A stretch of 64,000 nt of DNA from Aristaeella hokkaidonensis (GTDB lineage: Bacteria; Bacillota; Clostridia; Christensenellales; Aristaeellaceae): assembly GCF_018128945.1 (NCBI RefSeq), contig NZ_CP068393.1, forward strand, positions 620,001 to 684,000, written 5' to 3'. A model generated the notes under the pieces. That model worked only from the letters and a program-made list of their open reading frames with translations. It did not search any database and was not told the DNA's origin. Position 1 is the stretch's first letter. Every line of letters starts with the position of its first letter. Both the position numbers and the translations under genes were made by a program. Shown piece by piece: positions 44,068-52,780 of this stretch.

Positions 44068-45003
44068 TCATCCGATTTCCCCGCGGGCAAAGAGGTTATC
44101 TTTTCCCATGCCGCAGACATAAGGATTGCTGTCATAATGGTGACAGAAATCCAGGAAATCTTTCTTCTGTTCCGGGTCGTTCATGATTTTCACCAGGATT
44201 TCATTGGGGATCGTCCGGGCGAAAGCTCCGGGGCCCGCCAGGGCAACGTCCTTCACGCCGCAGTTTTCCAGAATCTGCTTCAGTTCATCCGGCATAAAGT
44301 GATAGGTGATGCACCAGGGCGTCTCACCCCGGTCATAAGCTTCTTTGGTTTCTTCCACATCGCACAGGAGACCGGTATCCAGCGTCTTCAGCAGGTTTTC
44401 CTCCCGGAAGGTGAAGCCGTCGATCATCTGTTGTCGGCTGTTCAGGCACCACTGAACCCAGCTGTCGGAGCTGTTTTTATCCAGGATGAACTGATTTTTC
44501 TGCAGGGGATTGGCCAGATAGGGCAAGGCACCAAGACGGCTTGAGACGCTGAACATGATCCGCTTTTTCGCGATACGCACCAGCTCCCGGATTGTCTGCT
44601 CCTGATTGGGCCAGGTATAGGAAATGGGTGCGTCAAAGGACATGACCAGGTCAAAACTCCGGTCTGTATAGGCAGAGAGATCTTCCAGGGCACCTTTGAC
44701 AAAGGTGATGTGGTCGAGGACGCCTGCTTTTTCTGCCAGCTCCCGGGCTTTGTCGATCATGGCCTGGGAGATGTCGAAGTGGGTTACCTGCAGTCCCTGA
44801 CGGGCCAGCAGGATCGAGAAGCGGCCGCAGCCGGCACCGCCGTCAAAGACGGTCTGAATGCCGTCCAGGTGGCTGAACAGCTCCCGCTCGATATGCGCCT
44901 TCTGCACGATATCGTCGATGAAGGTCTGCTCCCGTTTCGATTCCAGTTCTCCCTTGTCCGGGAGGTTCCACATCCGTTCGGAAATCTTTGTGCTGTAATC
45001 CAT
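44068..45003 (-). CDS. SAM-dependent methyltransferase
   Basis: 311 residues from ATG 45003 (AAGGAG upstream). Motif I FDGGAGCGRFS (53-63), acidic residue after the second strand (HFDISQAM), motif with FDLVMSFDAP, and an additional C-terminal domain (about 200-311) not shared with the simple class I enzymes. The substrate is unknown; small-molecule or tRNA-modifying enzymes are both possible. The 110-nt leader includes a hairpin and could regulate the gene. Confidence 0.82.
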   Translation of the reverse strand: MDYSTKISERMWNLPDKGELESKREQTFIDDIVQKAHIERELFSHLDGIQTVFDGGAGCGRFSILLARQGLQVTHFDISQAMIDKARELAEKAGVLDHITFVKGALEDLSAYTDRSFDLVMSFDAPISYTWPNQEQTIRELVRIAKKRIMFSVSSRLGALPYLANPLQKNQFILDKNSSDSWVQWCLNSRQQMIDGFTFREENLLKTLDTGLLCDVEETKEAYDRGETPWCITYHFMPDELKQILENCGVKDVALAGPGAFARTIPNEILVKIMNDPEQKKDFLDFCHHYDSNPYVCGMGKDNLFARGEIG

Positions 45004-45045
45004 ATTTCTCTTCTCCTTCCGGCTTGTGTACATTATAAACTAAAA

Positions 45046-45084
45046 CGCCACAAATAATACCCTTTCAGGCATTATTTGCGGCGT
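45046..45084 (-). promoter_or_regulatory. Hairpin in the methyltransferase leader
   Basis: Seventeen-bp imperfect stem: on the minus strand ACGCCGCAAATAATGCC and GGTATTATTTGTGGCGT with a short loop, followed by TTTAGTTT. It lies between the promoter and the gene and could act as an attenuator. Confidence 0.45.
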
Positions 45085-45119
45085 CGCTCAAAACGTACAT
45101 CACACACAAACCATGTATA

Positions 45120-45147
45120 AATATATCAGAAACACAAAACATGTCAA
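45120..45147 (-). promoter_or_regulatory. Sigma-A promoter of the methyltransferase gene
   Basis: Minus strand TTGACA (45142-45147), 16 bp, TATATT (45120-45125). Confidence 0.65.
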
Positions 45148-45195
45148 GAAAATGACCAAACTTACGTGAATATTGAAAATAAAAGGCAGAAGATG

Positions 45196-45224
45196 TTTGA
45201 CATTGACCGGTTTTCCGGTTACGA
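45196..45224 (+). promoter_or_regulatory. Sigma-A promoter of the FNT channel gene
   Basis: Consensus TTGACA at 45196-45201, 17 bp, TACGAT at 45219-45224. It diverges from the methyltransferase promoter about 50 bp away. Confidence 0.72.
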
Positions 45225-45263
45225 TGAGGGCAATAATCTGAATATGACCGGAGGATGCGAGCG

Positions 45264-45848
45264 ATGAAGACTACACTGAACCGGTCCGCGGCGGCGGGCG
45301 TCCTGATCTGTATGGGCTGTATTGTTAACCTTAAGGTAGGCGGCGGCATTCCGGGAGCAGTGCTCTTCAGTGCCGGACTCTGGTTTGTGGTGAACTTTGA
45401 CGCGGAACTGTTTACCGGACGGGTAGCACGGAATGACTACGATCCCCTGCAGAAACTGATCATGCTGGTGATGAATGTGATCGGCGCAGGCGTATGCGGC
45501 ATTCTGGCTTCGCTGTGCCTGCCGGAAATCCGGGAAGCGGCACAGAAAATCGTGACAGGCTACCAGGATCCGCTGAAGGTGATCTGGCAGTCCGTGATGT
45601 GCGGCATGTGCATGTATCTGGCCACTACCCAGCCGAAGAACAAGGATATCAGCCGGCTGCCCTTTGTTGTATACGGCGTGGCGCTGTTCATCCTTTCTTC
45701 CTATGCTCACTCCATTGCCCTGGCGGGTTACGCGGCCATCGCGCAGGGGATTGCCTGGTGGGTGATTCCGCTGGCAGCGGCGGGGAACGCGGGGGGAAGT
45801 TATCTGATTAAGTTTTTGCTTATGCAGAAAACTAAATCAGATAACTGA
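45264..45848 (+). CDS. Formate/nitrite transporter (FNT) family channel
   Basis: 194 residues with about six membrane helices. ATG 45264 has GGAGG 9 nt upstream; the ATG at 45255 has it at zero spacing. FNT marks: VLFSAGLWFVVNFDAELFTG after helix 2 and the pore His in SSYAHSIAL. At about 195 residues it is shorter than the usual 250-285, mostly by a short N-terminus and short end, as in a clostridial subgroup. It may carry formate, nitrite, hydrosulfide or lactate. The CDS end pairs with an upstream segment of the gene. Confidence 0.8.
   Translation: MKTTLNRSAAAGVLICMGCIVNLKVGGGIPGAVLFSAGLWFVVNFDAELFTGRVARNDYDPLQKLIMLVMNVIGAGVCGILASLCLPEIREAAQKIVTGYQDPLKVIWQSVMCGMCMYLATTQPKNKDISRLPFVVYGVALFILSSYAHSIALAGYAAIAQGIAWWVIPLAAAGNAGGSYLIKFLLMQKTKSDN
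45798..45846 (+). repeat. Terminal inverted repeat at the end of the FNT gene
   Basis: AGTTATCTGATT (45798-45809) and AATCAGATAACT (45835-45846); the second arm ends at the T of the TGA stop. Both arms are in the coding sequence; a heptad repeat follows. Confidence 0.8.
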
Positions 45849-45886
45849 ATGAATACTGAAAACTGAAGACTTAAAACTTAAAAATG
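45849..45886 (+). repeat. Heptad repeat, TAAAACT type
   Basis: Units GAATACT, GAAAACT, GAAGACT, TAAAACT, TAAAAAT. Confidence 0.8.
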
Positions 45887-45986
45887 TGTTTGTTTTTTCA
45901 GCTTTTCAGGCTTCGTTTTGTACACCGATCTTTACAGGTTTTGATAATTTGTAAATGAGAATTGATCTGAGAAAGGTATATATACC

Positions 45987-47750
45987 ATGGAAGAAAGCAC
46001 GAAGCGGAGCAGGAAGGAAACCGCGGGACTGCTGAAACGGTTCATAGCCTATTACAAACCTCATAAAAAACTGTTTGCCATGGATATGACAGCTGCGCTG
46101 CTGGTAGCAGTGATCGGCGTTGTCTATCCGATTATTACCCGTACGATGCTGAACACGCTGATTCCGGACAGGAACTACCGGATGATCGTGATCTTCGGCA
46201 TTACGCTGCTTGCACTTTACTTTATCAAGATGCTGCTGAATTACTTTATCCAGTATGAAGGGCATATGATGGGCGTATATATGCAGGCACGAATGCGTAC
46301 GGATATGTTTGCCCATCTGGAAACGCTGCCTTACAGCTTCTATGATACCCATGAAACCGGCAAAATCATGAGCCGGATGACGAATGACCTGTTTGAAGTC
46401 AGCGAGCTGGCACACCACGGACCGGAAAACATTATCATTTCCGTGCTGAGCATCGTGATTTCATTCATTTACCTGAGTACGATTGATATCTGGCTGACGC
46501 TGATTATCTTTGCCTGCGTACCGTTCCTGGTTGTTATCTCTATAAGCCTGCGCAAGAAAATGCGCCAGGCATTCCGGGATACCCGGTCCGCGGTTGCTGA
46601 AATTAACGCCAGTATGGAAAGCTCTATCTCCGGTATCCGGGTAACGAAGGCTTTCACCAATGCGGAGAAGGAAAAGGAAAAGTTCGAGATCGGGAACGGG
46701 AAGTTCCAGAAAGCCCGGCAGGGCGCCTACAGCGCAATGGGACGTTTCCACAGCGGCAATACCTTTGTGACGGACGTGTTCAACGTGGTGGTGCTGATTG
46801 CCGGCGGCCTGTTCCTGTATAACGGCCGGATCCAGTTCGGTGACTATTCCGCTTTCATTGTTTCCGTGAATATGTTTATCGGCCCGGTGATGACGCTGAT
46901 CAACTTCATGGAGCAGTTCGAAAACGGCGTAACGGGCTTCGAACGGTTCTGTGAGATCATGGATGCAAAGCCGGAAACGGACAGCCCGGACGCGCAGGAC
47001 GCGGGGCTGCTGGAAGGACATATCGAGTTCAGGGATGTCAGCTATGCCTATGATGAGGACAAGAACGTACTGCGGCATGTGAACCTGAACATAGAGAAAG
47101 GCAAAACATTTGCCCTGGTTGGCCCCTCCGGCGGCGGCAAGACCACAATCTGCCACCTGATCCCGCACTTCTATGACGTGATGAGCGGCGAGATCCTGCT
47201 GGACGGCAAGGAGATCAACAGCCTGACGCTGGAAAGTGTGCGGCGGAATATCGGCATCGTGCAGCAGGATATCTACCTGTTCAACGACAGCATGAAGGAG
47301 AACATCCGCTACGGCAAGCTGGACGCAACGGACGAGGAAATCATCCTGGCAGCAAAGCGGGCCAATATCCACGACTATATCATGAGCCTGCCCAACGGCT
47401 ATGATACGAACATCGGCGAGCGGGGCGTCCGCCTCTCCGGCGGACAGAAACAGCGCCTGTCCATTGCCCGGGTGTTTCTGAAAAATCCGCCGATTCTGAT
47501 CCTGGACGAGGCGACCAGCGCGCTGGACAATACCACGGAAATCCTGATCCAGCAGGCACTGGATGAGCTGTGCAAAGGCAGAACCACATTGGTGGTGGCT
47601 CACAGGCTGAGCACGATCAAAAACGCGGACGAGATCGCTGTGGTAAGCGATGGACGGATCACGGAGCAGGGAACCCATGAAGAACTGATGGAGAAAAAGG
47701 GGACGTACTTTGAACTGTACCAGTTACAGTTCAAAGCAAATGCAGTGTGA
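45987..47750 (+). CDS. ABC exporter (fused membrane and ATPase domains)
   Basis: 587 residues. Type IV exporter: six helices (about 25-320) including DMTAALLVAVIGVVYPIITR and IWLTLIIFACVPFLVV; ATPase domain from about 345 with Walker A GPSGGGKTT, signature LSGGQKQRLSIARV, Walker B ILILDEATSALD and switch VAHRLSTI. A half-transporter that acts as a homodimer or with a partner; none is adjacent. Substrate unknown (lipid, peptide or drug). AAAGG 10 nt upstream. Ends in a stop-codon mirror hairpin. Confidence 0.9.
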   Translation: MEESTKRSRKETAGLLKRFIAYYKPHKKLFAMDMTAALLVAVIGVVYPIITRTMLNTLIPDRNYRMIVIFGITLLALYFIKMLLNYFIQYEGHMMGVYMQARMRTDMFAHLETLPYSFYDTHETGKIMSRMTNDLFEVSELAHHGPENIIISVLSIVISFIYLSTIDIWLTLIIFACVPFLVVISISLRKKMRQAFRDTRSAVAEINASMESSISGIRVTKAFTNAEKEKEKFEIGNGKFQKARQGAYSAMGRFHSGNTFVTDVFNVVVLIAGGLFLYNGRIQFGDYSAFIVSVNMFIGPVMTLINFMEQFENGVTGFERFCEIMDAKPETDSPDAQDAGLLEGHIEFRDVSYAYDEDKNVLRHVNLNIEKGKTFALVGPSGGGKTTICHLIPHFYDVMSGEILLDGKEINSLTLESVRRNIGIVQQDIYLFNDSMKENIRYGKLDATDEEIILAAKRANIHDYIMSLPNGYDTNIGERGVRLSGGQKQRLSIARVFLKNPPILILDEATSALDNTTEILIQQALDELCKGRTTLVVAHRLSTIKNADEIAVVSDGRITEQGTHEELMEKKGTYFELYQLQFKANAV

Positions 47751-47772
47751 TCCATAGATCACATTGCATTTG
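47737..47772 (+). repeat. Stop-codon mirror hairpin
   Basis: Fifteen-bp arms CAAATGCAGTGTGAT and ATCACATTGCATTTG (one G-T pair), loop CCATAG, with the TGA stop at the end of the first arm. The longest example in the window. Confidence 0.9.
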
Positions 47773-47773
47773 T

Positions 47774-47812
47774 AATGAATACTGAAAACTTAAGACTTAA
47801 AACTTAAAAATA
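47774..47812 (+). repeat. Heptad repeat, TAAAACT type
   Basis: Units GAATACT, GAAAACT, TAAGACT, TAAAACT, TAAAAAT. Confidence 0.8.
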
Positions 47813-47872
47813 TTATTGTCTGCCACTAATAAATGGCGGATAATTCCGAACTCAAGAGGATATGGGATTGTT

Positions 47873-48427
47873 ATGTATGAAGTGTTGGAAGGGAAGAATA
47901 TACGGCTGAGGAAGGCCAGAAAAGAAGATTATCAGTCCATGCTGAAGCATGTGTGGGGGGATGAAGCGGTTTACAAGTGGATGCTGTATCAGCCTACACT
48001 GACGGAAGAAGATGCTATCGAAAGATGCCGCAGGAGCATGGAGTTCCAGAAGGATCACTACGCGTACTTTGTGGCACTGAAGGATACGGACGAGGCTGTT
48101 GGACTGTGCGCGATCAAGGAGACTGCTCCGGGACACTATGAGGAAAGCGGAATCTGCATCGGCACTGCATTCCAGGGGAAAGGATACGGCAAAGAGATTG
48201 TAGCACTGCTCTTGAAGCTGGCTTTTGAGGAGCTGGGTGCGGAAGATTTCCGGTACGGGTATTTTCTTGATAATGATAAGTCAAAAAAAGTGGCAAAATC
48301 CTTTGGATTCCGTTATGATTATACCTATGAGCTTACCAGAACTTGGGATGGCTGCGTAAAAACGATTGAATCGTGCATTATGACGAGGGAAGAATACGAA
48401 AGCAAATTCATAATTCAGAATTCATAA
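47873..48427 (+). CDS. GNAT acetyltransferase (RimJ/RimL-like)
   Basis: 184 residues from ATG 47873 (MYEVLEGKNIRLRK). The start lacks a strong ribosome binding site; an upstream TTG at 47816 would read through the heptad repeat. GNAT features: IRLRKARKEDYQSM start, IGTAFQGKGYGKEIVALL CoA loop, NDKSKKVAKSFGF. The C-terminal residues FIIQNS are encoded by GAATTCA-type heptads, so the original end has been overwritten or extended. Confidence 0.82.
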   Translation: MYEVLEGKNIRLRKARKEDYQSMLKHVWGDEAVYKWMLYQPTLTEEDAIERCRRSMEFQKDHYAYFVALKDTDEAVGLCAIKETAPGHYEESGICIGTAFQGKGYGKEIVALLLKLAFEELGAEDFRYGYFLDNDKSKKVAKSFGFRYDYTYELTRTWDGCVKTIESCIMTREEYESKFIIQNS

Positions 48428-48437
48428 TTCAGAATTA
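48405..48437 (+). repeat. Heptad repeat (GAATTCA/ATTCATA type) running through a gene end
   Basis: Units ATTCATA, ATTCAGA, ATTCATA, ATTCAGA, ATTATTT; the stop codon of the GNAT gene lies inside. Confidence 0.75.
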
Positions 48438-48527
48438 TTTTTGTGTATGATATGGTTTGTTCCTTCGATTGAAGTTCTGGATTGACAGACGATAGTGAAG
48501 GAATCCATTGATAAAAAGGATTGGTGT

Positions 48528-49118
48528 ATGGACAGAAAAATCATTAATGAACGGATCAGCTACATAGAGGCGACGGAGGAGCCGCTGTCCGCGGATATCG
48601 GAATTATCCGGTGTGGTGATACTGAATGGCTGTATGACGTGGGAAATGATGAAAGAAGCCTGGCCGGACTGGACGGGCAGTACAATGTGGTGCTGTCCCA
48701 CTTCCATCAGGATCATACCGGAAGCCTGGACAAGATCCGGGTTGGAGAACTGTATGTGTCCGGGGCAACCTTCCGGCACACAGGTTGGGGAACTGTTGTG
48801 AACGGTGAACTGACCATCGGAGACCTGCGGATTTTTCAGATCCCCTCCAGTCATACGAAAGGATGCCTGGGGCTGGAAATCGGGAATGAATACGCGTTTG
48901 TAGGGGATGCCCTGTATTGTAAAGCGAAGGACGGGCACTATGCTTATAATGCCCAGCTGCTGAAGGACGAAATAGAGGTACTGAAGGAACTGAAAGCATC
49001 AAAACTGCTGGTGAGCCACTTCAAGGGTCTTGTACGGCCGAAGGATGAAGTGATCGCGGAACTGGAACAAATCTACAGCAAGAGAGAAAAGAACAATCCG
49101 GATATCAGAGTGGGATAA
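48528..49118 (+). CDS. Metallo-beta-lactamase-fold hydrolase
   Basis: 196 residues from ATG 48528 (AAAGGA 7 nt upstream; a GTG at 48495 has none). Metal ligands: HFHQDH (His58, His60, Asp62, His63), His109 (SSHTKG), Asp127 (VGDALY) and His164 (VSHFKG), a complete binuclear set. The short length is like small MBL hydrolases (thioester or lactone cleavage). Whether it is a glyoxalase II, lactonase or other enzyme cannot be said. It stands upstream of the PP2C phosphatase gene with 82 bp between them. Confidence 0.85.
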   Translation: MDRKIINERISYIEATEEPLSADIGIIRCGDTEWLYDVGNDERSLAGLDGQYNVVLSHFHQDHTGSLDKIRVGELYVSGATFRHTGWGTVVNGELTIGDLRIFQIPSSHTKGCLGLEIGNEYAFVGDALYCKAKDGHYAYNAQLLKDEIEVLKELKASKLLVSHFKGLVRPKDEVIAELEQIYSKREKNNPDIRVG

Positions 49119-49200
49119 TAAACCGGAAAAAAGGAACTGTTCCCGGTATAAATCCCAGTGAGCTGATACGGGAAAGATCAGGAAAGAGAAGGAAAAGCAC

Positions 49201-51015
49201 ATGAGAAAAAGAACCATCTCAAACACCTTCCTGCGCTGGCTGCTTCTGATTGTTGTCCTGGCGTTTGCTATGTCCATGATCTTTTCCTGGACACTGCAGA
49301 CAGGCTTGTCCCAGCACAGCGCGGCCAATCTGCTTCGGCTGAATATCAAGGATGTGCGGCAGGATGTTGTTGACGCTTCTGACGCGAATCTGCTGGCACT
49401 GACAAGAGCCATTGCCCATGAAATTGACAACGGGGCACCGGTGAATGAAGTGGGACTTTCTTCGCTCATGAACTGGCATAATGTTGCGGAGATTAACATC
49501 ATCAATCAGGACGGGATTATTACAGGAACCACACATGCCGCATTCCTGAACTATGATATGCGGAGCGGGGAACAGTCCGCTGAGTTTCTCTGCCTGCTGG
49601 ACAGTACGGAAACGGAGTATGTCCAGAGTTATCAGCCAACAACCTATGATCCTTCACTGCTGCGGAAATACGCTGCGGTAAAACTGAAGCAAGGCGGCTT
49701 TGTACAGGTGGCCTACGACGCTGAACGTTTTCAGCGGGATATAGATCATCTCGTAATCAAAGTGGCCCGTAACCGTCATGTGGGGCAGGAAGGCTGCATT
49801 ATCATCGTTGATGAAAACTGGAATATTGTCAGTGACCGGAATCACAATGAAGGACAGAACCTGTTTGTAACCGGGATCTGGATTGACAGGGATACCATGC
49901 CGGAGGAGACGGTTTTCCGTACGGATGTATACGGAGAACACTGCTCCTGCATGTATGTGTTTACAGAAGGATATTATCTTGTAGCAACGATGCCGGAAAA
50001 TGAGATCCTGCTGCAGAGGAACACATCAGTCCAGTTGACAGCCATCCTGGAAATACTTGTTTTCGTGACGCTGTTTGTCGTCATTTTCATGCTGGTCCGG
50101 AAACTGGTTGTTAATAATATTAACCGGGTGAACAACTCCCTTTCCAAGATTACCCAGGGTGATCTGGAAGAGACTGTAGACGTCCGCTCCAATACGGAGT
50201 TTTCCTCCCTGTCTGATGACATTAATGCTACGGTCAGCACCCTGAAGCAGTATATTGCCGCCGCCGCAGCCCGGATTGATGAGGAGCTGGCTTTTGCCAA
50301 GAACATTCAGCAATCCGCACTGCCCTCTGTCTTTCCGCCTTATCCGGACAGAACGGACTTCAGTCTGTATGCCACGATGAACACGGCCAAGGAAGTGGGC
50401 GGCGATTTCTATGATTTCTATCTGCTGGACGAAAACAAGCTTGCCTTCCTGGTTGCGGACGTTTCCGGAAAGGGAATTCCGGCAGCGATGTTTATGATGA
50501 CCGGCAAGACGGTGCTCCGGGGATATGCTGAACGGGGAGATATGCCTGCGGATTTGTTTTTCACAGCCAACAACAAGCTTTGTAAAGGCAACGATGCCGA
50601 GATGTTCATCACATCCTGGATGGGCTTCCTGGAGACGGATACCGGCCTGGTCCGTTTTGTGAACGCCGGACATAATCCGCCGGTATTGATCCGGAACGGA
50701 AAGGCGGCCTTTATTGAACAGAGGGCTAACCTGACGCTGGCTGCCATGGAAAACATCAAATACCGGGAGCAGACACTGCAGCTGGAACACGGGGATATCC
50801 TGTTCCTGTACACAGACGGTGTGACCGAGGCAACGGACGCGGGCAACCAGCTTTTCGGTAATGACAGACTGCTCCAAACACTATCGAGAACTTTCAGTAC
50901 AGATATGGAAGGCTGCAGGGAAGTCTGTGTGACAGTCAAAGAAGACCTGGATCGCTTTGTCGGTGAGGCTCCGCAATTTGACGATATTACAATGCTGTGC
51001 CTGTACTATAAGTAA
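49201..51015 (+). CDS. Membrane sensor PP2C-type phosphatase (RsbU/SpoIIE family)
   Basis: 604 residues. N-terminal helix (about 10-30), extracellular dCache-like sensor (about 35-265), second helix (about 277-300), HAMP linker (about 300-355, LVVNNINRVNNSLSKITQGDLEE), then PP2C phosphatase (about 385-600) with GGDFYDFY, VADVSGKGIPAAMFM, FVNAGHNPPV and PQFDDITMLCL. Probably dephosphorylates an anti-anti-sigma factor in a stress or developmental switch; no partner genes are near. AAGGA 8 nt upstream. Confidence 0.9.
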   Translation: MRKRTISNTFLRWLLLIVVLAFAMSMIFSWTLQTGLSQHSAANLLRLNIKDVRQDVVDASDANLLALTRAIAHEIDNGAPVNEVGLSSLMNWHNVAEINIINQDGIITGTTHAAFLNYDMRSGEQSAEFLCLLDSTETEYVQSYQPTTYDPSLLRKYAAVKLKQGGFVQVAYDAERFQRDIDHLVIKVARNRHVGQEGCIIIVDENWNIVSDRNHNEGQNLFVTGIWIDRDTMPEETVFRTDVYGEHCSCMYVFTEGYYLVATMPENEILLQRNTSVQLTAILEILVFVTLFVVIFMLVRKLVVNNINRVNNSLSKITQGDLEETVDVRSNTEFSSLSDDINATVSTLKQYIAAAAARIDEELAFAKNIQQSALPSVFPPYPDRTDFSLYATMNTAKEVGGDFYDFYLLDENKLAFLVADVSGKGIPAAMFMMTGKTVLRGYAERGDMPADLFFTANNKLCKGNDAEMFITSWMGFLETDTGLVRFVNAGHNPPVLIRNGKAAFIEQRANLTLAAMENIKYREQTLQLEHGDILFLYTDGVTEATDAGNQLFGNDRLLQTLSRTFSTDMEGCREVCVTVKEDLDRFVGEAPQFDDITMLCLYYK

Positions 51016-51046
51016 TTCAGAATTAAGAATTCAGAATTCAGAATTA
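51013..51046 (+). repeat. Heptad repeat, GAATTCA type
   Basis: Units ATTCAGA, ATTAAGA, ATTCAGA, ATTCAGA, ATTATAA right after the phosphatase stop. Confidence 0.8.
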
Positions 51047-51091
51047 TAAGTACGAATGGTCAACAGAAGCATATTGATTGGGAACAGGGAT

Positions 51092-52141
51092 ATGTTTGAT
51101 TATAAAAAGCATTTTGATTCATACTGCAATGAGACCGGGCTGGAACTGAGCCTGTGCTTTGATATGCCGGAAGGGTATGAGACCGCGAACGGTACATATG
51201 ATGATGGAACAAAAACTGTCTATATCAATGCAAAACTGCTTGAAGCGGCTCCTGATTTTGAAAAAGCGTTCTATCTTTTCCATGAGCTGAGGCACGCGGC
51301 ACAGTACCTGAAGCCGGAACAGTTTCCCGAGCTGATCCGGCGCAGCCTTCAGTATATGATTCAATATGATGGAACCTGCTATAAGCTGGTAAACGGTGAT
51401 TACGCGGCCTGTGAACTGGAAGGCGGGGAAGAACGTTTTACAGAGTTGTACCTGGGACAGCCTCATGAAATGGATGCCAATAACTACGCATTTGAACAGA
51501 CACGGAAGATTTTTGGAGAACCTGAAGAACTGAAGAAACTGTACGGGTTCTGGACGCCGAAGCAGTCCATACCGGACAAAGCATATCAGACCGTCTACGC
51601 GGAAATCGATGAAAAAGTTGACAACAGAACCGTCCCCTTGTCAACTTTCATTCTGGTCAAGCCGAATGAAGCATATGCGGAACAGATCATGGCTTACAAG
51701 GAAGAATTCACGGACTGCCTGGACTGGCTGCATGGAGCACGGGGACTACGGTACAGCAAAGATCCGGAGGAATGGTTCCGGTATATTGCTGAGCATGAAG
51801 AAAACTATACCCAGTTCCTATATGTGCGCACAGCGGACAGCAAGATTGTCGGTATGATCGGTGTACAGCATCGTCCGGATGGCCCTGAGGAAACATGGGG
51901 CGGACATATCGGCTATTGTGTTTGTCCGTCGGAAAGGAAAAAGGGATACGCCACACAGATGCTGCATGACGTGCTGCCATACTGCAAAAGCATTGGCCTG
52001 AACCGGGTGCTGCTGACTGCCGGAGATGAGAATGAAGGCAGCGTCAGGGCAATACTCGCTAACGGAGGCGTGCTGGAAAACTACGTAAAGACTCCAAGGC
52101 ATGACGTGCCGGTAGGCCGGTACTGGATTGAGATCAAATAA
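51092..52141 (+). CDS. HExxH metallopeptidase-like domain fused to a GNAT acetyltransferase
   Basis: 349 residues from ATG 51092 (GGGAA about 7 nt upstream; ATG 51056 is an alternative). Domain 1 (about 1-155) has an HExxH zinc motif, FYLFHELRHAA (His64, Glu65, His68). Domain 2 (about 185-349) is a GNAT with SERKKGYATQMLHDVL and AILANGGVLENYV. The linker is coded by a REP-like palindrome (51615-51647) read as KVDNRTVPLSTF. GNATs of this type normally begin around ILVKPNEAYAEQIMAYKEEF, so the element sits exactly at the domain junction. Either it inserted into an existing linker or it joined two genes. An in-frame fusion with both domains intact suggests the product is made. Confidence 0.78.
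   Translation: MFDYKKHFDSYCNETGLELSLCFDMPEGYETANGTYDDGTKTVYINAKLLEAAPDFEKAFYLFHELRHAAQYLKPEQFPELIRRSLQYMIQYDGTCYKLVNGDYAACELEGGEERFTELYLGQPHEMDANNYAFEQTRKIFGEPEELKKLYGFWTPKQSIPDKAYQTVYAEIDEKVDNRTVPLSTFILVKPNEAYAEQIMAYKEEFTDCLDWLHGARGLRYSKDPEEWFRYIAEHEENYTQFLYVRTADSKIVGMIGVQHRPDGPEETWGGHIGYCVCPSERKKGYATQMLHDVLPYCKSIGLNRVLLTAGDENEGSVRAILANGGVLENYVKTPRHDVPVGRYWIEIK
51615..51647 (+). repeat. REP-like palindrome inside a coding sequence
   Basis: Perfect 10-bp arms AAGTTGACAA / TTGTCAACTT flanking CAGAACCGTCCCC. Same core as at 33525. It keeps the frame of the metallopeptidase-GNAT fusion. Confidence 0.85.
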
Positions 52142-52174
52142 AAAAAGAACGTGTCAGGCGACACGTTCTTTTAC
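52141..52174. terminator. Bidirectional terminator
   Basis: Thirteen-bp stem AAAAGAACGTGTC / GACACGTTCTTTT with A and T runs on both sides, between convergent genes ending at 52141 and 52175. Confidence 0.9.
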
Positions 52175-52696
52175 TTACTTGCCCATCATTTCGATGGCTT
52201 CTTCCATCGTTACGCTCTCAACAATCTCTTCCCAGACGTCCTCGTTGTAGTATTTGACGGTGGTTTCACCGGTCATGTAGTCATTGTCGAAGGTGGAATT
52301 GGTGCCTTCCGGAATGATGACTTCAAAACCTCTTTCGAACGCGGATTTTACGGTGGCGTCGATGCAGTAATTGGTCTGGAGACCGATGATCATCAGGCGC
52401 TTATCTTCCTGTGATTCCATATAGGCTTTGAAGTCCTTATTCCCGAAACAGCTGTTAATGGTCTTGACGAAGACTTTTTCACCTTCTTTGGGAGCGACTT
52501 CTTCAGCAATTTCAAAGGCTTCGTCTCCGACGGAGAACCCGCTGCCGGCACCGGCGTCATGCTGGACGTATACGACTTCCACGTTGTTCTTCCGGGCCGC
52601 GTCAATCAGTTTGGTTGTTCTCTCCATGAAAGTGTCAAAGGCATAGAGTTCATCGTCGATCAGGGCGTTTTGCATATCAATAACCAACAGAATCAT
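52175..52696 (-). CDS. Isochorismatase-like cysteine hydrolase
   Basis: 173 residues. Catalytic triad Asp7 (VIDMQN), Lys78 (FVKTINS) and Cys111 (NYCIDAT), with the usual GLQTNYCIDATVKSA strand-turn. This is the nicotinamidase/isochorismatase family; the group also includes amidases of unknown substrate, and no siderophore or NAD genes are near. AGGAGG ribosome binding site. Monocistronic between two terminators or repeats. Confidence 0.88.
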   Translation of the reverse strand: MILLVIDMQNALIDDELYAFDTFMERTTKLIDAARKNNVEVVYVQHDAGAGSGFSVGDEAFEIAEEVAPKEGEKVFVKTINSCFGNKDFKAYMESQEDKRLMIIGLQTNYCIDATVKSAFERGFEVIIPEGTNSTFDNDYMTGETTVKYYNEDVWEEIVESVTMEEAIEMMGK

Positions 52697-52780
52697 ATAT
52701 TTGTCCTCCTGAGATGCAGTGCTGGGAAGTATTTTACAGTATACACCACATAATTAGCAATATGGAAAAGGGCCGTTGAA

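Noticed and set aside
45046..45084. T-box or other known riboswitch in the methyltransferase leader
   Set aside because: No T-box sequence, specifier loop or other known conserved core is present; only a simple stem.
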